Positions 32,988 through 42,860 of a stretch of DNA of 64,000 bases are shown in pieces. Origin of the DNA: an uncultured Lachnospiraceae bacterium (GTDB lineage: Bacteria; Bacillota; Clostridia; Lachnospirales; Lachnospiraceae); assembly GCA_902760755.1 (NCBI GenBank), contig CACWHK010000007.1, forward strand, positions 57,436-121,435. The letters are read 5' to 3'. The position numbers and the translations under genes were made by a program. Each line of letters begins with the position of its first letter. Position 1 is the first letter of the stretch. Below the pieces are notes generated by a model. The model was not told the DNA's origin. It ran no database searches and saw nothing but the letters and a program-made list of their open reading frames with translations.

Positions 32988-35576
32988 ATGAAGAAGAATC
33001 TTACGAAACGAGTGGTGGCAGGTGTCCTGACGGGAGCCATGCTGCTGGGCCTCGGTGGCTGCGGGACGGAAGAGAAGAAGGCGGAGGAGGCTACCATGGC
33101 GGAGCCTGCGGAGACTTCTACCGAAGAAGCCCTGGAGCTCGGGAAGCTGGTGGAGGCATCCTTTAATCTGGATGGCGCACTGGACGGCGAAAAGGATGAG
33201 ACCGTCTACGCCATGGCAGATGCAAAGGGAAATGTGAATTCCGTGATCGTCAGCGAGTGGCTGAAGAACAGTGACGGCGCTGCAGAGATCAAGGATGTAA
33301 GCCGCCTTACGGATATTGAAAATGTAAAGGGTGACGAGACATTTACGCAAAACGGCGAAGAGATCACCTGGCAGGCAAACGGAAACCCCATCTACTATCA
33401 GGGAAAGTCCGAAGAGGAGATCCCGGTTCAGGTAAAGGTGACCTACATGCTGAACGGCAAAGAGGTTGAACCCTCGGAGCTGGCAGGTGCTTCCGGTCAC
33501 GTATCGGTTCGTTTCGATTATACCAACAATGCAAAGTCCGGTGAGGTATATGCTCCGTTCCTGATGGGAACCGGCGTGCTTCTCGGCGGTGAGAATTTCA
33601 CAAATGTAAAGGCTGATGGCGGAGAGGTGATCGGTGACGGAAGCCGGTATATCGTTGTGGGCGTCGGCATGCCGGGGCTTTCCGACAGCCTGAAGCTGGA
33701 TGTGGAGGGCCTTACCATTCCGGATCATATGGGATTTGAAGCAGATACCACGGATTTCGAGATGGATATGGCGCTGACCTTTGCAACACCCATCGTGCTG
33801 GATGAGAATGCCATCAATCTGAATGTGGATGAGCTGAAGAAAACGCTGGATGACAAGACCTCCCAGTTTAAGGATGGTATGGATCAGCTGGCAGACGGTA
33901 TCGCAGCCTATACGGATGGCGTGGATCAGCTGGCAGACGGTATCAGTCAGGTGGACTCCGGTGCGGCTGATCTGGCAAATGGAGCAGCACAGCTGGACAG
34001 CGGGGCAAAGAGTGCCAAGGAAGGTGCTTCCAAGCTGTACGACGGAGTGAAGAGTGCCAAGGAAGGTGCGGATCAGCTGTACGAGGGCGCAAAGAATGCC
34101 AAGGACGGCGCAGACCAGATCGCAGATGGTGCCAAGAATGCAAAGACAGGTGCCGGCCAGCTGGCAGACGGTGCAAATCAGCTGAACAACGCAGTTAAGG
34201 ATCTGTCCCTTCCCAGCGTTGACGGCGCAAAGGATAATATCACGGATGAGCAGCGTGCCGCAGCGGCAAAGAGCATTCAGGAAACAGTAGAAGCACAGGG
34301 TTATACGGAGGACAAGGTGTCGGAGGCTCTGACCAAGAGCGTATCGGGAGCTCTCAGCTCTGCTCCCTCCTTCGCAGCTCTTTCCGATCCGAATATGACA
34401 GATGCCGAGAAGGCAGCAGTGATCCGGAAGGAGGCTGCAGCAGCAGGTCAGGCATCCGTAACCGATGAAGTAAAGCAGAGCATCGCATCGGATGCAGCAG
34501 ATAAGGCAAAGGCAGCAGCAGAGGCACTTCAGCAGGATCCGTCGAAGATCACGGGATCTGCAGCATTCCAGCAGGTATATGCATCCGTACGTTCCTCCAT
34601 CGAGAGCCAGGCGTACGTGACAGCCATCAATGCAGCCCTGAAGCAGGATCCTTCAACCGCACATCTTTCCTATAATGACCTCTCCGAAGATATGATCGCA
34701 GCCTATAAGCAGGCAGTGAAGTCCCAGGTGGATGCAGCGGTAAGCAGCCAGATGGCAAGCCTTGGGCAGGCACTGGCAGGCGCTTATACCGCAGGCTACG
34801 GTACCGGCTACGGTGAAGGCTACGGTACGGGCTACGGTACCGGCTACGGTACGGGTTACGGCACGGGCTACGGTACGGAGTACGGTAAGCTGGCAACGGA
34901 GTTTAAGGCATTTACGGATACCATGTCCAAGAATATGAGCCAGGGTGTAGTCCCGGTTCTGAAGGGCATGTGTGAGGCCTATGCAAATGCAGGCGTAAAC
35001 TATGGTATGGATGCAGTGCTCGCAGTGGTAAATGACAAGCTTGCGGCATTCTCTCCGAAGATCAAGGAACTGAAGAAGGCAACAGGTCAGCTGGCATCCG
35101 GCTCTACAGAGCTCTCCAAGGGACTGGGAACCCTGTCCGACGGAACCGGTCAGCTGGATCAGGGACTGGGAGATCTGTCCGACGGAACCGGCAAGCTGGA
35201 TCAGGGACTGGGTGAGCTGACCAGCGGAACCGGTCAGCTGAATCAGGGACTTTTAACCCTGGCAGACGGAACCGGAAAGCTTTCCAGAGGTGCCAGTCAG
35301 TTGCAGAGCGGAACTGCTCAGCTGAAATCCGGAGCGTCCACGCTGGCAGCCAACAGCGGCAAGCTGAAAGACGGTGCAGATCAGATGGATGATGCTACGG
35401 GTAAGATCGTTGATGCAGTTAAGAACGGTGAGGTGAAGCTGGATGAGCTGAAGGAGCGGATCGAGAATATCCGCAAGGCCGGTGAGGCATACAGCTCCTT
35501 CGCAGGTGTAAACAGCGAGATGAAGAGCCACGTGAAGTATATCATCAAGACCGAAGGAATCACGAAGGAAGATTAG
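32988..35576 (+). CDS. Heptad-repeat lipoprotein (xxxLxxG family), MMPL partner
   Basis: 862 residues. Lipobox LLGLGGCG at the end of a signal peptide, then an acidic segment and a globular ~220-residue part. Repeats of A-x-x-L-x-x-G (QLADGI, DLANGA, QLYEGA, QLADGA) fill about 290-405 and again about 700-800 (QLASGS, TLSDGT, QLDQGL). Between them is an Ala-rich helical region and a GYGT tract (about 603-633). Such heptads also occur in YhgE/Pip proteins next to MMPL pumps. Unlike YhgE, this protein has no C-terminal membrane helices and is held only by lipid. It may form a long rod outside the cell. Operon position 45 bases after the pump supports joint work. Confidence 0.85.
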   Translation: MKKNLTKRVVAGVLTGAMLLGLGGCGTEEKKAEEATMAEPAETSTEEALELGKLVEASFNLDGALDGEKDETVYAMADAKGNVNSVIVSEWLKNSDGAAEIKDVSRLTDIENVKGDETFTQNGEEITWQANGNPIYYQGKSEEEIPVQVKVTYMLNGKEVEPSELAGASGHVSVRFDYTNNAKSGEVYAPFLMGTGVLLGGENFTNVKADGGEVIGDGSRYIVVGVGMPGLSDSLKLDVEGLTIPDHMGFEADTTDFEMDMALTFATPIVLDENAINLNVDELKKTLDDKTSQFKDGMDQLADGIAAYTDGVDQLADGISQVDSGAADLANGAAQLDSGAKSAKEGASKLYDGVKSAKEGADQLYEGAKNAKDGADQIADGAKNAKTGAGQLADGANQLNNAVKDLSLPSVDGAKDNITDEQRAAAAKSIQETVEAQGYTEDKVSEALTKSVSGALSSAPSFAALSDPNMTDAEKAAVIRKEAAAAGQASVTDEVKQSIASDAADKAKAAAEALQQDPSKITGSAAFQQVYASVRSSIESQAYVTAINAALKQDPSTAHLSYNDLSEDMIAAYKQAVKSQVDAAVSSQMASLGQALAGAYTAGYGTGYGEGYGTGYGTGYGTGYGTGYGTEYGKLATEFKAFTDTMSKNMSQGVVPVLKGMCEAYANAGVNYGMDAVLAVVNDKLAAFSPKIKELKKATGQLASGSTELSKGLGTLSDGTGQLDQGLGDLSDGTGKLDQGLGELTSGTGQLNQGLLTLADGTGKLSRGASQLQSGTAQLKSGASTLAANSGKLKDGADQMDDATGKIVDAVKNGEVKLDELKERIENIRKAGEAYSSFAGVNSEMKSHVKYIIKTEGITKED
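34794..34886 (+). repeat. 12-bp tandem repeat encoding Gly-Tyr-Gly-Thr
   Basis: About eight copies of a 12-base unit (GGCTACGGTACC and variants) encode GYGT/GYGE repeats inside the heptad lipoprotein. Third-position changes show older divergence between copies. The tract could change length by slippage without shifting the frame. Confidence 0.9.
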
Positions 35577-35591
35577 CAATAAAAAATCATA

Positions 35592-35660
35592 GAATGATTT
35601 CCGGGAGCCCCCGGGCTGTGTCAGAGAAGACTCTGACCTGGCCCGGGGTCATTCCTTTTC
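35592..35660 (+). terminator. Long terminator after the lipoprotein
   Basis: Nested stem: GAATGA with TCATTC (35592-35597 / 35649-35654), CCCCGGGC with GCCCGGGG, and TCAGAG with CTCTGA around AAGA; then CTTTTC. Confidence 0.85.
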
Positions 35661-35749
35661 AAATTTCATGGTTCATTTTGAGCGGTTTTGTGGTAGAATA
35701 AAGGGTAGTCTGCGCGTGGGGTGACGGGCAGATGGGAAGGAGAAGAATT

Positions 35750-37846
35750 ATGGGTGTACAGATGTATGAAAACCGGGAGTTATCCTGGCTGAAATTCAAT
35801 GAACGCGTATTAGAGGAGTCTGAGGATGAGCGGACACCGCTCTGTGAACGCCTCAGCTTTATCTCCATCTTCCAGACGAATCTGGATGAATTCTTCATGG
35901 TGCGTGTGGGGTCGCTCCATGATGAGATGCTCCTGAAGGAGAACCCGAGGGAGAATAAGACGAATCTTACGGCGGAGGAGCAGCTTGAAGCAATCCGTGA
36001 GAGGGTGAAGGAGCTGACGAAGCGGAAGGATGTCTCCTATTCAAAGCTGATGGAGAAGCTGGAGGAGGAGAATATCCATCTCATCAACTTTGCGAAGCTG
36101 GATGAGAAGCAGGGGGATTATCTGAAGAAGTATTTCGAGAATGAGATCATGCCCCTTCTTTCTCCGATCACGGTCAGCAAGAAGCAGCCGTTTCCGTTTA
36201 TCAAGAACAATGAGATCTGTGCCGTCGGTGTTCTGATCCCGAAGAACAGCAAGGCAAAGAATCCGAAGACCAGGATCGGTATCGTTCCGTGTAACAACGG
36301 TATGTTCCGACGCCTGATCCAGATTCCCAATTCCAAGGGCTATTACATGCTTGCGGAGGAGCTGATCCTGCATTTCCTTCCGCAGGTATTTCAGGGTTAT
36401 ACGATCATCAGTAAATCGCTGATCCGTGTAACAAGAAATGCGGATATCGATGCCGACAAGGTCTATGATGAGGAGCTGAACTACCGGGATCATATGGCCG
36501 AGGTGATCAAGCAGCGCCGGAAGCTGACTCCGATCCGCATGGAGTATACCCGCGATCTGGATAAGCAGGTGCTGACACAGATGAAGAACTTCCTGAAGAT
36601 CGATAAGGACATGATTTTCAAGACCAAGTCACCTCTGGATCTGTCCTTTGTATTTGACATCCAGGATATCCTTCGTCATAAGCCGGAGCTCTTCTTTGAG
36701 AAGCGGTTCCCCCAGAGGTCCCCGATGCTGGATGAGACAAGACCGTTGCTGCCACAGATCCTGGAGGGAGATAAGCTGCTTTCCTATCCCTATGAGAGTA
36801 TCCGCCCCTTCCTGAACATGCTGACGGAGGCCGCAAATGATCCGGAGGTTGTCTCCATCAAGATGACCCTGTATCGTCTGGCCAAACACAGCAAGGTGGT
36901 GGAGGCTCTGGTGGAGGCTGCCGAGAACGGGAAACAGGTGGACGTTCTGGTGGAGCTGAAGGCCCGCTTTGATGAAGAGAACAACATCGAGTGGTCCCGT
37001 ATGCTGGAGTCTGCCGGCTGTCACGTGATCTATGGTCTGGACGGTCTGAAGGTGCATTCCAAGCTCTGTCTCATTACAAGAAAGAACGGGGAAAGTGTTC
37101 AGTATATCACCCAGATCGGTACCGGAAACTATAATGAAAAAACGGCCCGTCTCTACACGGATCTCTGCCTGATCACGGCAGATGTGGGGATCGGTCTTGA
37201 GGCAGCCAGAGTCTTCCAGACCCTGTCTCTTGGCGAGGTTATGACCGGCACGGAGCATTTGCTGGTGGCACCCAGATGTCTGCAGAACAAGGTGATCGAC
37301 CGGATCGATCGGGAGATCCTGCGCGCGAAGGAAGGGAAGGACGCGTATCTTGGCTTCAAGCTGAACTCCCTTACGGATAAGAAGATCATCGATAAGATCA
37401 TCGAGGCCTCCGAGGCGGGAGTCAAGGTGGAAATGGTGATCCGGGGGATCAACTGTCTTCGCACCGGTATCCCGGGGAAGACGGATCATATCCGCACCGT
37501 ATCTATCGTCGGACGTTTTCTGGAGCATTCCAGAGTTTATATCTTCGGGCAGGGAGCCCGCGAGGAGATGTATATCTCATCGGCGGATTTCATGACCCGG
37601 AACACCGTGCACCGCGTTGAGGTGGCGGCACCGATCTATGACAGCAAGCTTCGGGATCAGATCCGGAGCATGTTCCGGACACAGCTGGCCGACAATGTGA
37701 AGGCCAGAGAGCAGCAGCCGGACGGCAGCTATGCTTACGTGCTGCATGAGGAGCCGGAGATCAACGCACAGGAACAGCTGTATCAGATGGCCTATGATGC
37801 CGTGGGAGCCTCGGTGACCAGGGCTGTGGAGGAAGAGGTACAGTAA
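35750..37846 (+). CDS. ppk: Polyphosphate kinase 1
   Basis: 698 residues from the ATG after GGGAAGGAG; an ATG 18 bases earlier lies within that ribosome site. It begins with ENRELSWLKFNERVLEE, the Ppk1 start. The two catalytic histidine motifs are visible: KVHSKLCLITRK (autophosphorylated His) and EHSRVYIFGQG. QIGTGNYNEKTARLYTDLCL is another family signature. It polymerises the terminal phosphate of ATP into polyphosphate. Length agrees with the family (about 690-720). Confidence 0.96.
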   Translation: MGVQMYENRELSWLKFNERVLEESEDERTPLCERLSFISIFQTNLDEFFMVRVGSLHDEMLLKENPRENKTNLTAEEQLEAIRERVKELTKRKDVSYSKLMEKLEEENIHLINFAKLDEKQGDYLKKYFENEIMPLLSPITVSKKQPFPFIKNNEICAVGVLIPKNSKAKNPKTRIGIVPCNNGMFRRLIQIPNSKGYYMLAEELILHFLPQVFQGYTIISKSLIRVTRNADIDADKVYDEELNYRDHMAEVIKQRRKLTPIRMEYTRDLDKQVLTQMKNFLKIDKDMIFKTKSPLDLSFVFDIQDILRHKPELFFEKRFPQRSPMLDETRPLLPQILEGDKLLSYPYESIRPFLNMLTEAANDPEVVSIKMTLYRLAKHSKVVEALVEAAENGKQVDVLVELKARFDEENNIEWSRMLESAGCHVIYGLDGLKVHSKLCLITRKNGESVQYITQIGTGNYNEKTARLYTDLCLITADVGIGLEAARVFQTLSLGEVMTGTEHLLVAPRCLQNKVIDRIDREILRAKEGKDAYLGFKLNSLTDKKIIDKIIEASEAGVKVEMVIRGINCLRTGIPGKTDHIRTVSIVGRFLEHSRVYIFGQGAREEMYISSADFMTRNTVHRVEVAAPIYDSKLRDQIRSMFRTQLADNVKAREQQPDGSYAYVLHEEPEINAQEQLYQMAYDAVGASVTRAVEEEVQ

Positions 37847-37880
37847 GGAAATAAGAGTAAGGAACTTGTTTTAAGAACCG

Positions 37881-39335
37881 ATGGACGAGAAAAAACGTGA
37901 AAAAAAGCATATCAGTATGAGGACCTTCCTTGTGATCACGGTATTTCTCGTGATCCTGCTTGTGACGGCAGGGACAGCCATCGGCATCATCGTCTTTTCG
38001 GGGCAGACGGCCCGGGACAAGCTCCTGGATGAGACGGAGGAGCATGCGGAGCGGCTGGCGGACCAGATCGCGCTGCACCGCTTCCGGATCGAGTCCCCGG
38101 AGAACACCCTGGCAGCCGACCTGGATGAGACTGCATTTCTTGCAGGGGGAAGGATCCTTGTGATCGACCGGAACTACCGGATCGTGAAGGATACATTTTC
38201 CTTCCAGCAGGAGTCCTATATCGTCAGTGAGAATATTATGACGGTCATGACCGGAGAACAGGAACGGCTTGGCTGGATCCGCAATTCCTATGCGGAGGTG
38301 ATGCTTCCGATCCGGGACAGCAGTAACCAGATCCTCGGGGTGATCGTATCCACGGCTTCCACCCGGTCGATCGAGCAGCAGCATAAGATCATTGTCCGGA
38401 ATACCCTTTTGCTCAGCGGTGCCGTGCTTCTTGTGGCGTTCCTTGCAGTGTCCCTGGTGGCGCGCCTTACGGTCCGCGGACTTCGGGACATGAACCGGAA
38501 GATCGCCCATATCTCGGAAGGAAATCTGGATGAGAAGCTGCCGGAGAGCGGCTTTAAGGAGACCCGGTATCTGGCGCAGAACTATAACGCGGTCATCGCG
38601 CAGCTTGCGGATATCGACTCCACCCGTCAGGAGTTTGTGTCGGATGTGTCTCACGAGCTGAAGACTCCCATCACCTCCATGAAGGTGCTGGCGGAATCCC
38701 TGCTCCAGAATGAAAATGCATCCACGGAGGATTACCGTGAGTTCATGACGGACATCGTGGATGAGATCGACCGGGAGACCAAGATCATCAACGATCTGCT
38801 GGCTCTGGTAAAGACGGATAAGCAGAATGCGGTCATGAACTTCGCAGAGGTGGACATCAACCAGCTGATCGATGTGATCATGCGAAGGGTGACTCCCATT
38901 GCGAAGAAGCGGAATATCGAGCTGACCTATGAGAGCTATCGCTCCGTCAAGGCAGAAGCGGATGAGGTGAAGCTGTCGCTGGTCATCTCGAATCTTGTAG
39001 AAAATGCCATCAAGTACAATGTGGATAACGGCTGGGTGCGGATCACCCTGAACGCGGACCACAAGTACTATTATATCAAGGTTGCGGACTCAGGCGTCGG
39101 TATCCCTGAGGATGCAAAGGATAAGGTTTTCGAACGGTTCTACCGTGTCAGCAAGGACCGGAGCCGTGATACCGGCGGAACCGGGCTGGGGCTTGCCATC
39201 GCAAGGTCTTCGATTCATGCGCATGGAGGAACCATCAAGCTGTACAGTGAGTCCGGAAAGGGAACTACATTTACGGTGCGCCTGCCCCTGAAGCAGGAGG
39301 CATCGGAGCAGGATACCACAGAGGATGAAGCATAG
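37881..39335 (+). CDS. Sensor histidine kinase with HAMP, no adjacent response regulator
   Basis: 484 residues. TM1 (about 13-37), an extracellular sensor of about 130 residues with a PAS/Cache-like pattern, TM2 (about 175-198), HAMP (about 200-250), HisKA (DVSHELKTPITSMK), N-box (LVENAIKYNVDNG), G1 (VADSGVGIP) and G2 (GTGLGLAIARS). The layout recalls WalK, but the HAMP-HisKA PAS of WalK is missing. No response regulator lies on either side: ppk precedes and a GerMN lipoprotein follows after 3 bases. The ribosome site is weak, suggesting coupling with ppk. Confidence 0.9.
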   Translation: MDEKKREKKHISMRTFLVITVFLVILLVTAGTAIGIIVFSGQTARDKLLDETEEHAERLADQIALHRFRIESPENTLAADLDETAFLAGGRILVIDRNYRIVKDTFSFQQESYIVSENIMTVMTGEQERLGWIRNSYAEVMLPIRDSSNQILGVIVSTASTRSIEQQHKIIVRNTLLLSGAVLLVAFLAVSLVARLTVRGLRDMNRKIAHISEGNLDEKLPESGFKETRYLAQNYNAVIAQLADIDSTRQEFVSDVSHELKTPITSMKVLAESLLQNENASTEDYREFMTDIVDEIDRETKIINDLLALVKTDKQNAVMNFAEVDINQLIDVIMRRVTPIAKKRNIELTYESYRSVKAEADEVKLSLVISNLVENAIKYNVDNGWVRITLNADHKYYYIKVADSGVGIPEDAKDKVFERFYRVSKDRSRDTGGTGLGLAIARSSIHAHGGTIKLYSESGKGTTFTVRLPLKQEASEQDTTEDEA

Positions 39336-39338
39336 GAA

Positions 39339-40247
39339 ATGAAACGACTGCACCTGAAAAAAGCATATATGGGAGTTTGCCTGACAGTGGCCATGCTGCT
39401 GTCTCTTTCGGCGTGCGGTAAGGAAACCATCATTACCGAGACGGTGATCGACAGCGTGGATTCGAACTTGTCGGAGGAGCGTGGGATCACGATCTACTGC
39501 GTGCAGGACCGGTCTGTGGTGGCGGAGGAGGAACGGTTCCAGCCGAAGCAGCCGGATTCGGTGGCCAGCTCTCTGGAGGAGACCATGGCGGTGATCCCTC
39601 TTACGGATGGTGTTAAGTTCGTATCCTACACCATGGCGGAGGACAACGCTGTGACCCTGTCCTTCCAGGTGGAGGACTCGGTCAGCCGGGAAACGCTGCT
39701 GCTGGAGAAGGCAGCCATCGTCAGTACCCTGGAGCAGATCCGGAACATCGGAACCATGACCCTTTCCATCAAGAAGGAGGATGGCTCCGCGGTGGAGGAA
39801 AAGACCTACAGCGGCGGGTCCTTCTATTACTATGACCGTGTGATCCCCACCGGTCAGAACAACGGACAGATCCGGTTGTTCCTTCCGGACGAGAAGAGGA
39901 GCAGCCTTACGGATATCACGTTAAATGTTACGCTGCAGCTGGATGTTTCCGTCGAGGAGGAGGTTGTGCGCCAGCTGATCCAGCGGGATATCTTCCCGAA
40001 GGGAACGGAGCTGATCAGCGTATCCGTAACCCAGAAGGTGGCTTATGTGGATCTGACGGAGGCCTTTGCCACCGGTGCGGATTCCCTGGCGGTGTATTCC
40101 CTGGTGGACAGTGTTGCGGCGCTGCCCCACATTTCCTCGGTGCAGATCCTTGTGGAGGGAGAGAAGAAGGATGAGATCGGCTCGGGCTGTTTCTTCTGGG
40201 AGAGCTTGCGGGACAGTGGTTGGAAGAGAATATTCCGTATTCCTTAG
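39339..40247 (+). CDS. GerMN-domain lipoprotein
   Basis: 302 residues with signal peptide and lipobox LSLSACGK. Two GerMN modules follow (about 70-165 and 175-290); the second ends in AYVDLTEAFATGADSLAVYS and SSVQILVEG, the typical GerM strand and helix. GerM is needed for spore germination and formation in Bacillus, where the domain acts as a protein-protein ring builder between membranes. Non-sporulation GerMN lipoproteins next to sensor kinases (LpqB-like) are also known, and the neighbouring kinase suits that idea. Confidence 0.88.
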   Translation: MKRLHLKKAYMGVCLTVAMLLSLSACGKETIITETVIDSVDSNLSEERGITIYCVQDRSVVAEEERFQPKQPDSVASSLEETMAVIPLTDGVKFVSYTMAEDNAVTLSFQVEDSVSRETLLLEKAAIVSTLEQIRNIGTMTLSIKKEDGSAVEEKTYSGGSFYYYDRVIPTGQNNGQIRLFLPDEKRSSLTDITLNVTLQLDVSVEEEVVRQLIQRDIFPKGTELISVSVTQKVAYVDLTEAFATGADSLAVYSLVDSVAALPHISSVQILVEGEKKDEIGSGCFFWESLRDSGWKRIFRIP

Positions 40248-42595
40248 GTGCGGCGCTGGCCGCGGCGGGAATCGTGTGGAGAAGCAATCGGAGGATCGTG
40301 ACTGCAAAGTCGCGATACCAATGGTTGCTTCTCCTTCTTTTTGCTCTGGGAGCTCTCTGGAGCTATGGGGTGCGGCAACAAATGCTTTCCCGGGAGGCAG
40401 TGGCATCGGATGCGGCAGCGGCAGGAAAAGCCCTTTCCCTGGAGGGTGTCATCACGGAAGAGCGGGAGTATGCCTTTTTGCTCCGGACGGAAGCCGGAAC
40501 GCTGCGGGTCCGGGGAGAGCTTCCGGAGGACCTTAGGGTGGGAGACCGGATCCGGATCACAGGAGTACCGGAACGGATTCAGGCAGCCACGAATCCCGGG
40601 GCATTTGATAATGCAGCGTATGCGGAGAGCGAAGGAATCCACTGGCAGGTAACGGCGGAGGAAATAGTTCTTACGAAACGGAATGGGGACTGGTTCCTCG
40701 GTATGCTGGACCGGATCCGGAGCGCCTGTCGGGAGAAGGTGGAGGAGCTGCTTCCGAAGAAGGAGGCAGGGATTCTCCTTGCCATGCTTCTCGGAGAACG
40801 GGCAGGGGTGGATAAAGAGCTGAAGGAGCTCTACCGCCAGAGCGGGATCGCCCATGTGCTTGCAATCTCGGGGCTGCATGTGTCACTGATCGGTGCAGCG
40901 CTGATGGCTCTTTGTTCCCTGCTCCCCATTTCGGGGCGGAAGAGAGGGGCTCTTACGATCCTGTTCCTGCTCTTATATGGGGCGCTGACGGGCTTTTCCC
41001 CGTCGACGCTTCGGGCCATCTGGATGCTTTCCGCCGTCTGCTTCGGGCGGATGCTCCGGCGAACGTCGGATCTTCCGACATCCGCCGGAGGGGCTCTCTT
41101 TCTGATCCTTCTTATTCAGCCCTACCGGGTGACCTCCTCCGGGATGCTGATGAGCTTCCTTGCGGTGGCGGGGATCGTTGCGGGAGATTCCTGTTACCGT
41201 GCCATCTTTGACCGGGAGCGGTTTCTCTTTCTTCCCACCCGGCTTCGGGGACCCTTTAAGCGTCTGATGGGAATGATCCTGCTGAGTCTTATGTTGCAGC
41301 TCTTTCTGGAGCCCGTGATGCTTCGGGATTATTATTCCGTTACTCCCTACAGTCCGCTGGTGAATCTTCTTATTGTTCCGCTGCTTACGGCAGCAGTGAT
41401 GAGCGGTGCCGTTGGACTCCTTCTATCCTTTCTTCCCGGCTTTTGGAATCTGGCGGAGGCAGCGCTTCTTCCCTGCCGGGGGATCCTCCGACTCTACGAG
41501 GGAATCTGCAGAGCTGTCAGCCACATCCCCGGACATGAGATCCTGACGGGCGGGATCGGGGAGACGGAGGCACTGATCGCCATCCCTCTTATTCTGGCGG
41601 TTGTTTACGGTATCTGGCATCTGCTGCGGGGAAGAAAAAGGAAGGATCGAAAATGGAGTGCCTATCTGCTTACGCTTCTTTTGATCACAGCCTTCTATCT
41701 GGCGGGGGCTCTTTATGCGTCGCTAAGGAACCGGTGGGCGGGACGGATCATCTTTCTGGATGTGGGACAGGGAGATGGCTGTATCGTCCATACAAAGAAC
41801 GGAACGGATCTTCTTTTCGACTGCGGGTCCTCCTCAAAGGAAACCGTAGGGACGGATGTGCTGATCCCGGCTCTTCGGTATTACGGGATCCGGGAGCTGG
41901 ATGGAGTGTTCCTTTCTCACTCGGATACGGATCATATCAGCGGAGTGCAGCAGCTGCTGGAACAGGGGGAGCTGTACGGGATCCGGGTGGACCGGATCCT
42001 GCTTGGAGCGGGGACGGTGGAGGATGAGAACCTAAAACGACTTTCGGAGGCGGCAGAGGCTGCAGGAACGAAGGTGCACTTTCTACGGGCCGGGGATGCG
42101 CTCGTTTCGGGAGAAACCACGGTTCGTGTACTCCTGCCGAGGGAAGGAGAGAGCGGAGAAGGAAATGATTACTCGATGGTGAACTGTCTTACGGTTCCCG
42201 GCTGTAGTGTCCTTTTCACGGGAGATATCGGAGCTGAGCGGGAAGCAGAGCTGGCGGAGATCCTGAGGGAGGCGGAAGAAAGAACTGCAAACAACAGTCC
42301 GGAGGAAGATGCCGAAACATCAGCGGATGTGGTGCGTATATTGAAGGTTCCGCATCATGGCTCGCGGTTCTCAAGTTCGGAACAACTGCTATCCCTGTTT
42401 GAAGCATCGGACACCCCAATTGCTGAATCGAATGTGCCAATTGCGGCATCGAACGCTCCGATTGCGGTGATCTCCTGCGGGAGGAGAAATATTTACGGCC
42501 ATCCGGCCGGGGAAACTCTGGAACGGCTGGAGAAAGCAGGCTTCACAATCTACAGGACAGACCAAAACGGGGCGGTGATCGTGGAACTGCCGTAA
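40220..42595 (+). CDS. comEC: ComEC/Rec2 DNA uptake channel
   Basis: 791 residues, TTG start overlapping the GerMN gene by 28 bases. An N-terminal OB-like DUF4131 region (about 40-165), a multi-helix Competence domain (about 175-480) with the hallmark SGIAHVLAISGLHVSLIG, and a C-terminal metallo-beta-lactamase domain (about 505-790): FLDVGQGDGCIVHT, SHSDTDHISG, TGDIGAE and VPHHGSRFSSS. ComEC forms the membrane channel for single-stranded DNA in transformation; the lactamase part probably degrades the other strand. comEA and comEB are not next to it. Near the C-terminus it has a three-copy heptad insertion. Confidence 0.93.
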   Translation: MEENIPYSLGAALAAAGIVWRSNRRIVTAKSRYQWLLLLLFALGALWSYGVRQQMLSREAVASDAAAAGKALSLEGVITEEREYAFLLRTEAGTLRVRGELPEDLRVGDRIRITGVPERIQAATNPGAFDNAAYAESEGIHWQVTAEEIVLTKRNGDWFLGMLDRIRSACREKVEELLPKKEAGILLAMLLGERAGVDKELKELYRQSGIAHVLAISGLHVSLIGAALMALCSLLPISGRKRGALTILFLLLYGALTGFSPSTLRAIWMLSAVCFGRMLRRTSDLPTSAGGALFLILLIQPYRVTSSGMLMSFLAVAGIVAGDSCYRAIFDRERFLFLPTRLRGPFKRLMGMILLSLMLQLFLEPVMLRDYYSVTPYSPLVNLLIVPLLTAAVMSGAVGLLLSFLPGFWNLAEAALLPCRGILRLYEGICRAVSHIPGHEILTGGIGETEALIAIPLILAVVYGIWHLLRGRKRKDRKWSAYLLTLLLITAFYLAGALYASLRNRWAGRIIFLDVGQGDGCIVHTKNGTDLLFDCGSSSKETVGTDVLIPALRYYGIRELDGVFLSHSDTDHISGVQQLLEQGELYGIRVDRILLGAGTVEDENLKRLSEAAEAAGTKVHFLRAGDALVSGETTVRVLLPREGESGEGNDYSMVNCLTVPGCSVLFTGDIGAEREAELAEILREAEERTANNSPEEDAETSADVVRILKVPHHGSRFSSSEQLLSLFEASDTPIAESNVPIAASNAPIAVISCGRRNIYGHPAGETLERLEKAGFTIYRTDQNGAVIVELP
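42401..42463 (+). repeat. 21-bp in-frame tandem repeat in comEC
   Basis: Three imperfect 21-base copies encode EASDTPI, AESNVPI and AASNAPI just before the conserved AVISCG strand of the lactamase domain. The insert would lie in a surface loop. Confidence 0.85.
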
Positions 42596-42638
42596 GCAAG
42601 CCCCCGAAGCTAATCAAACTTCCGGATATGCACTATAT

Positions 42639-42860
42639 TTTAGCCAAACAGGCATGATCCGCAAGGGATACGAGAGGAGGCGGCTAATCAGTCGGGCTGA
42701 TAAGCGTAGAGGATTAGCCAAACAGGCATGATCCGCAAGGAATACGAGAGGTAGCGGCTAATCAGTCGGGCTGATAAGCGTAGAGGATTAGCCAAACAGG
42801 CATGATCCGCAAGGGATACGAGAGTAGGTGGCTAATCAGTCAGGCTGATAAGCATAAAGG
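42639..42860. repeat. Array type A, three 74-bp units
   Basis: Three near-identical units at 42639, 42713 and 42787. In the second and third the arms extend to GATTAGCC/GGCTAATC (8 bp). The linker holds ATCAG-TCGGG-CTGAT, a 5-bp hairpin whose loop varies (TCGGG or TCAGG) while the stem stays constant. Confidence 0.9.
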
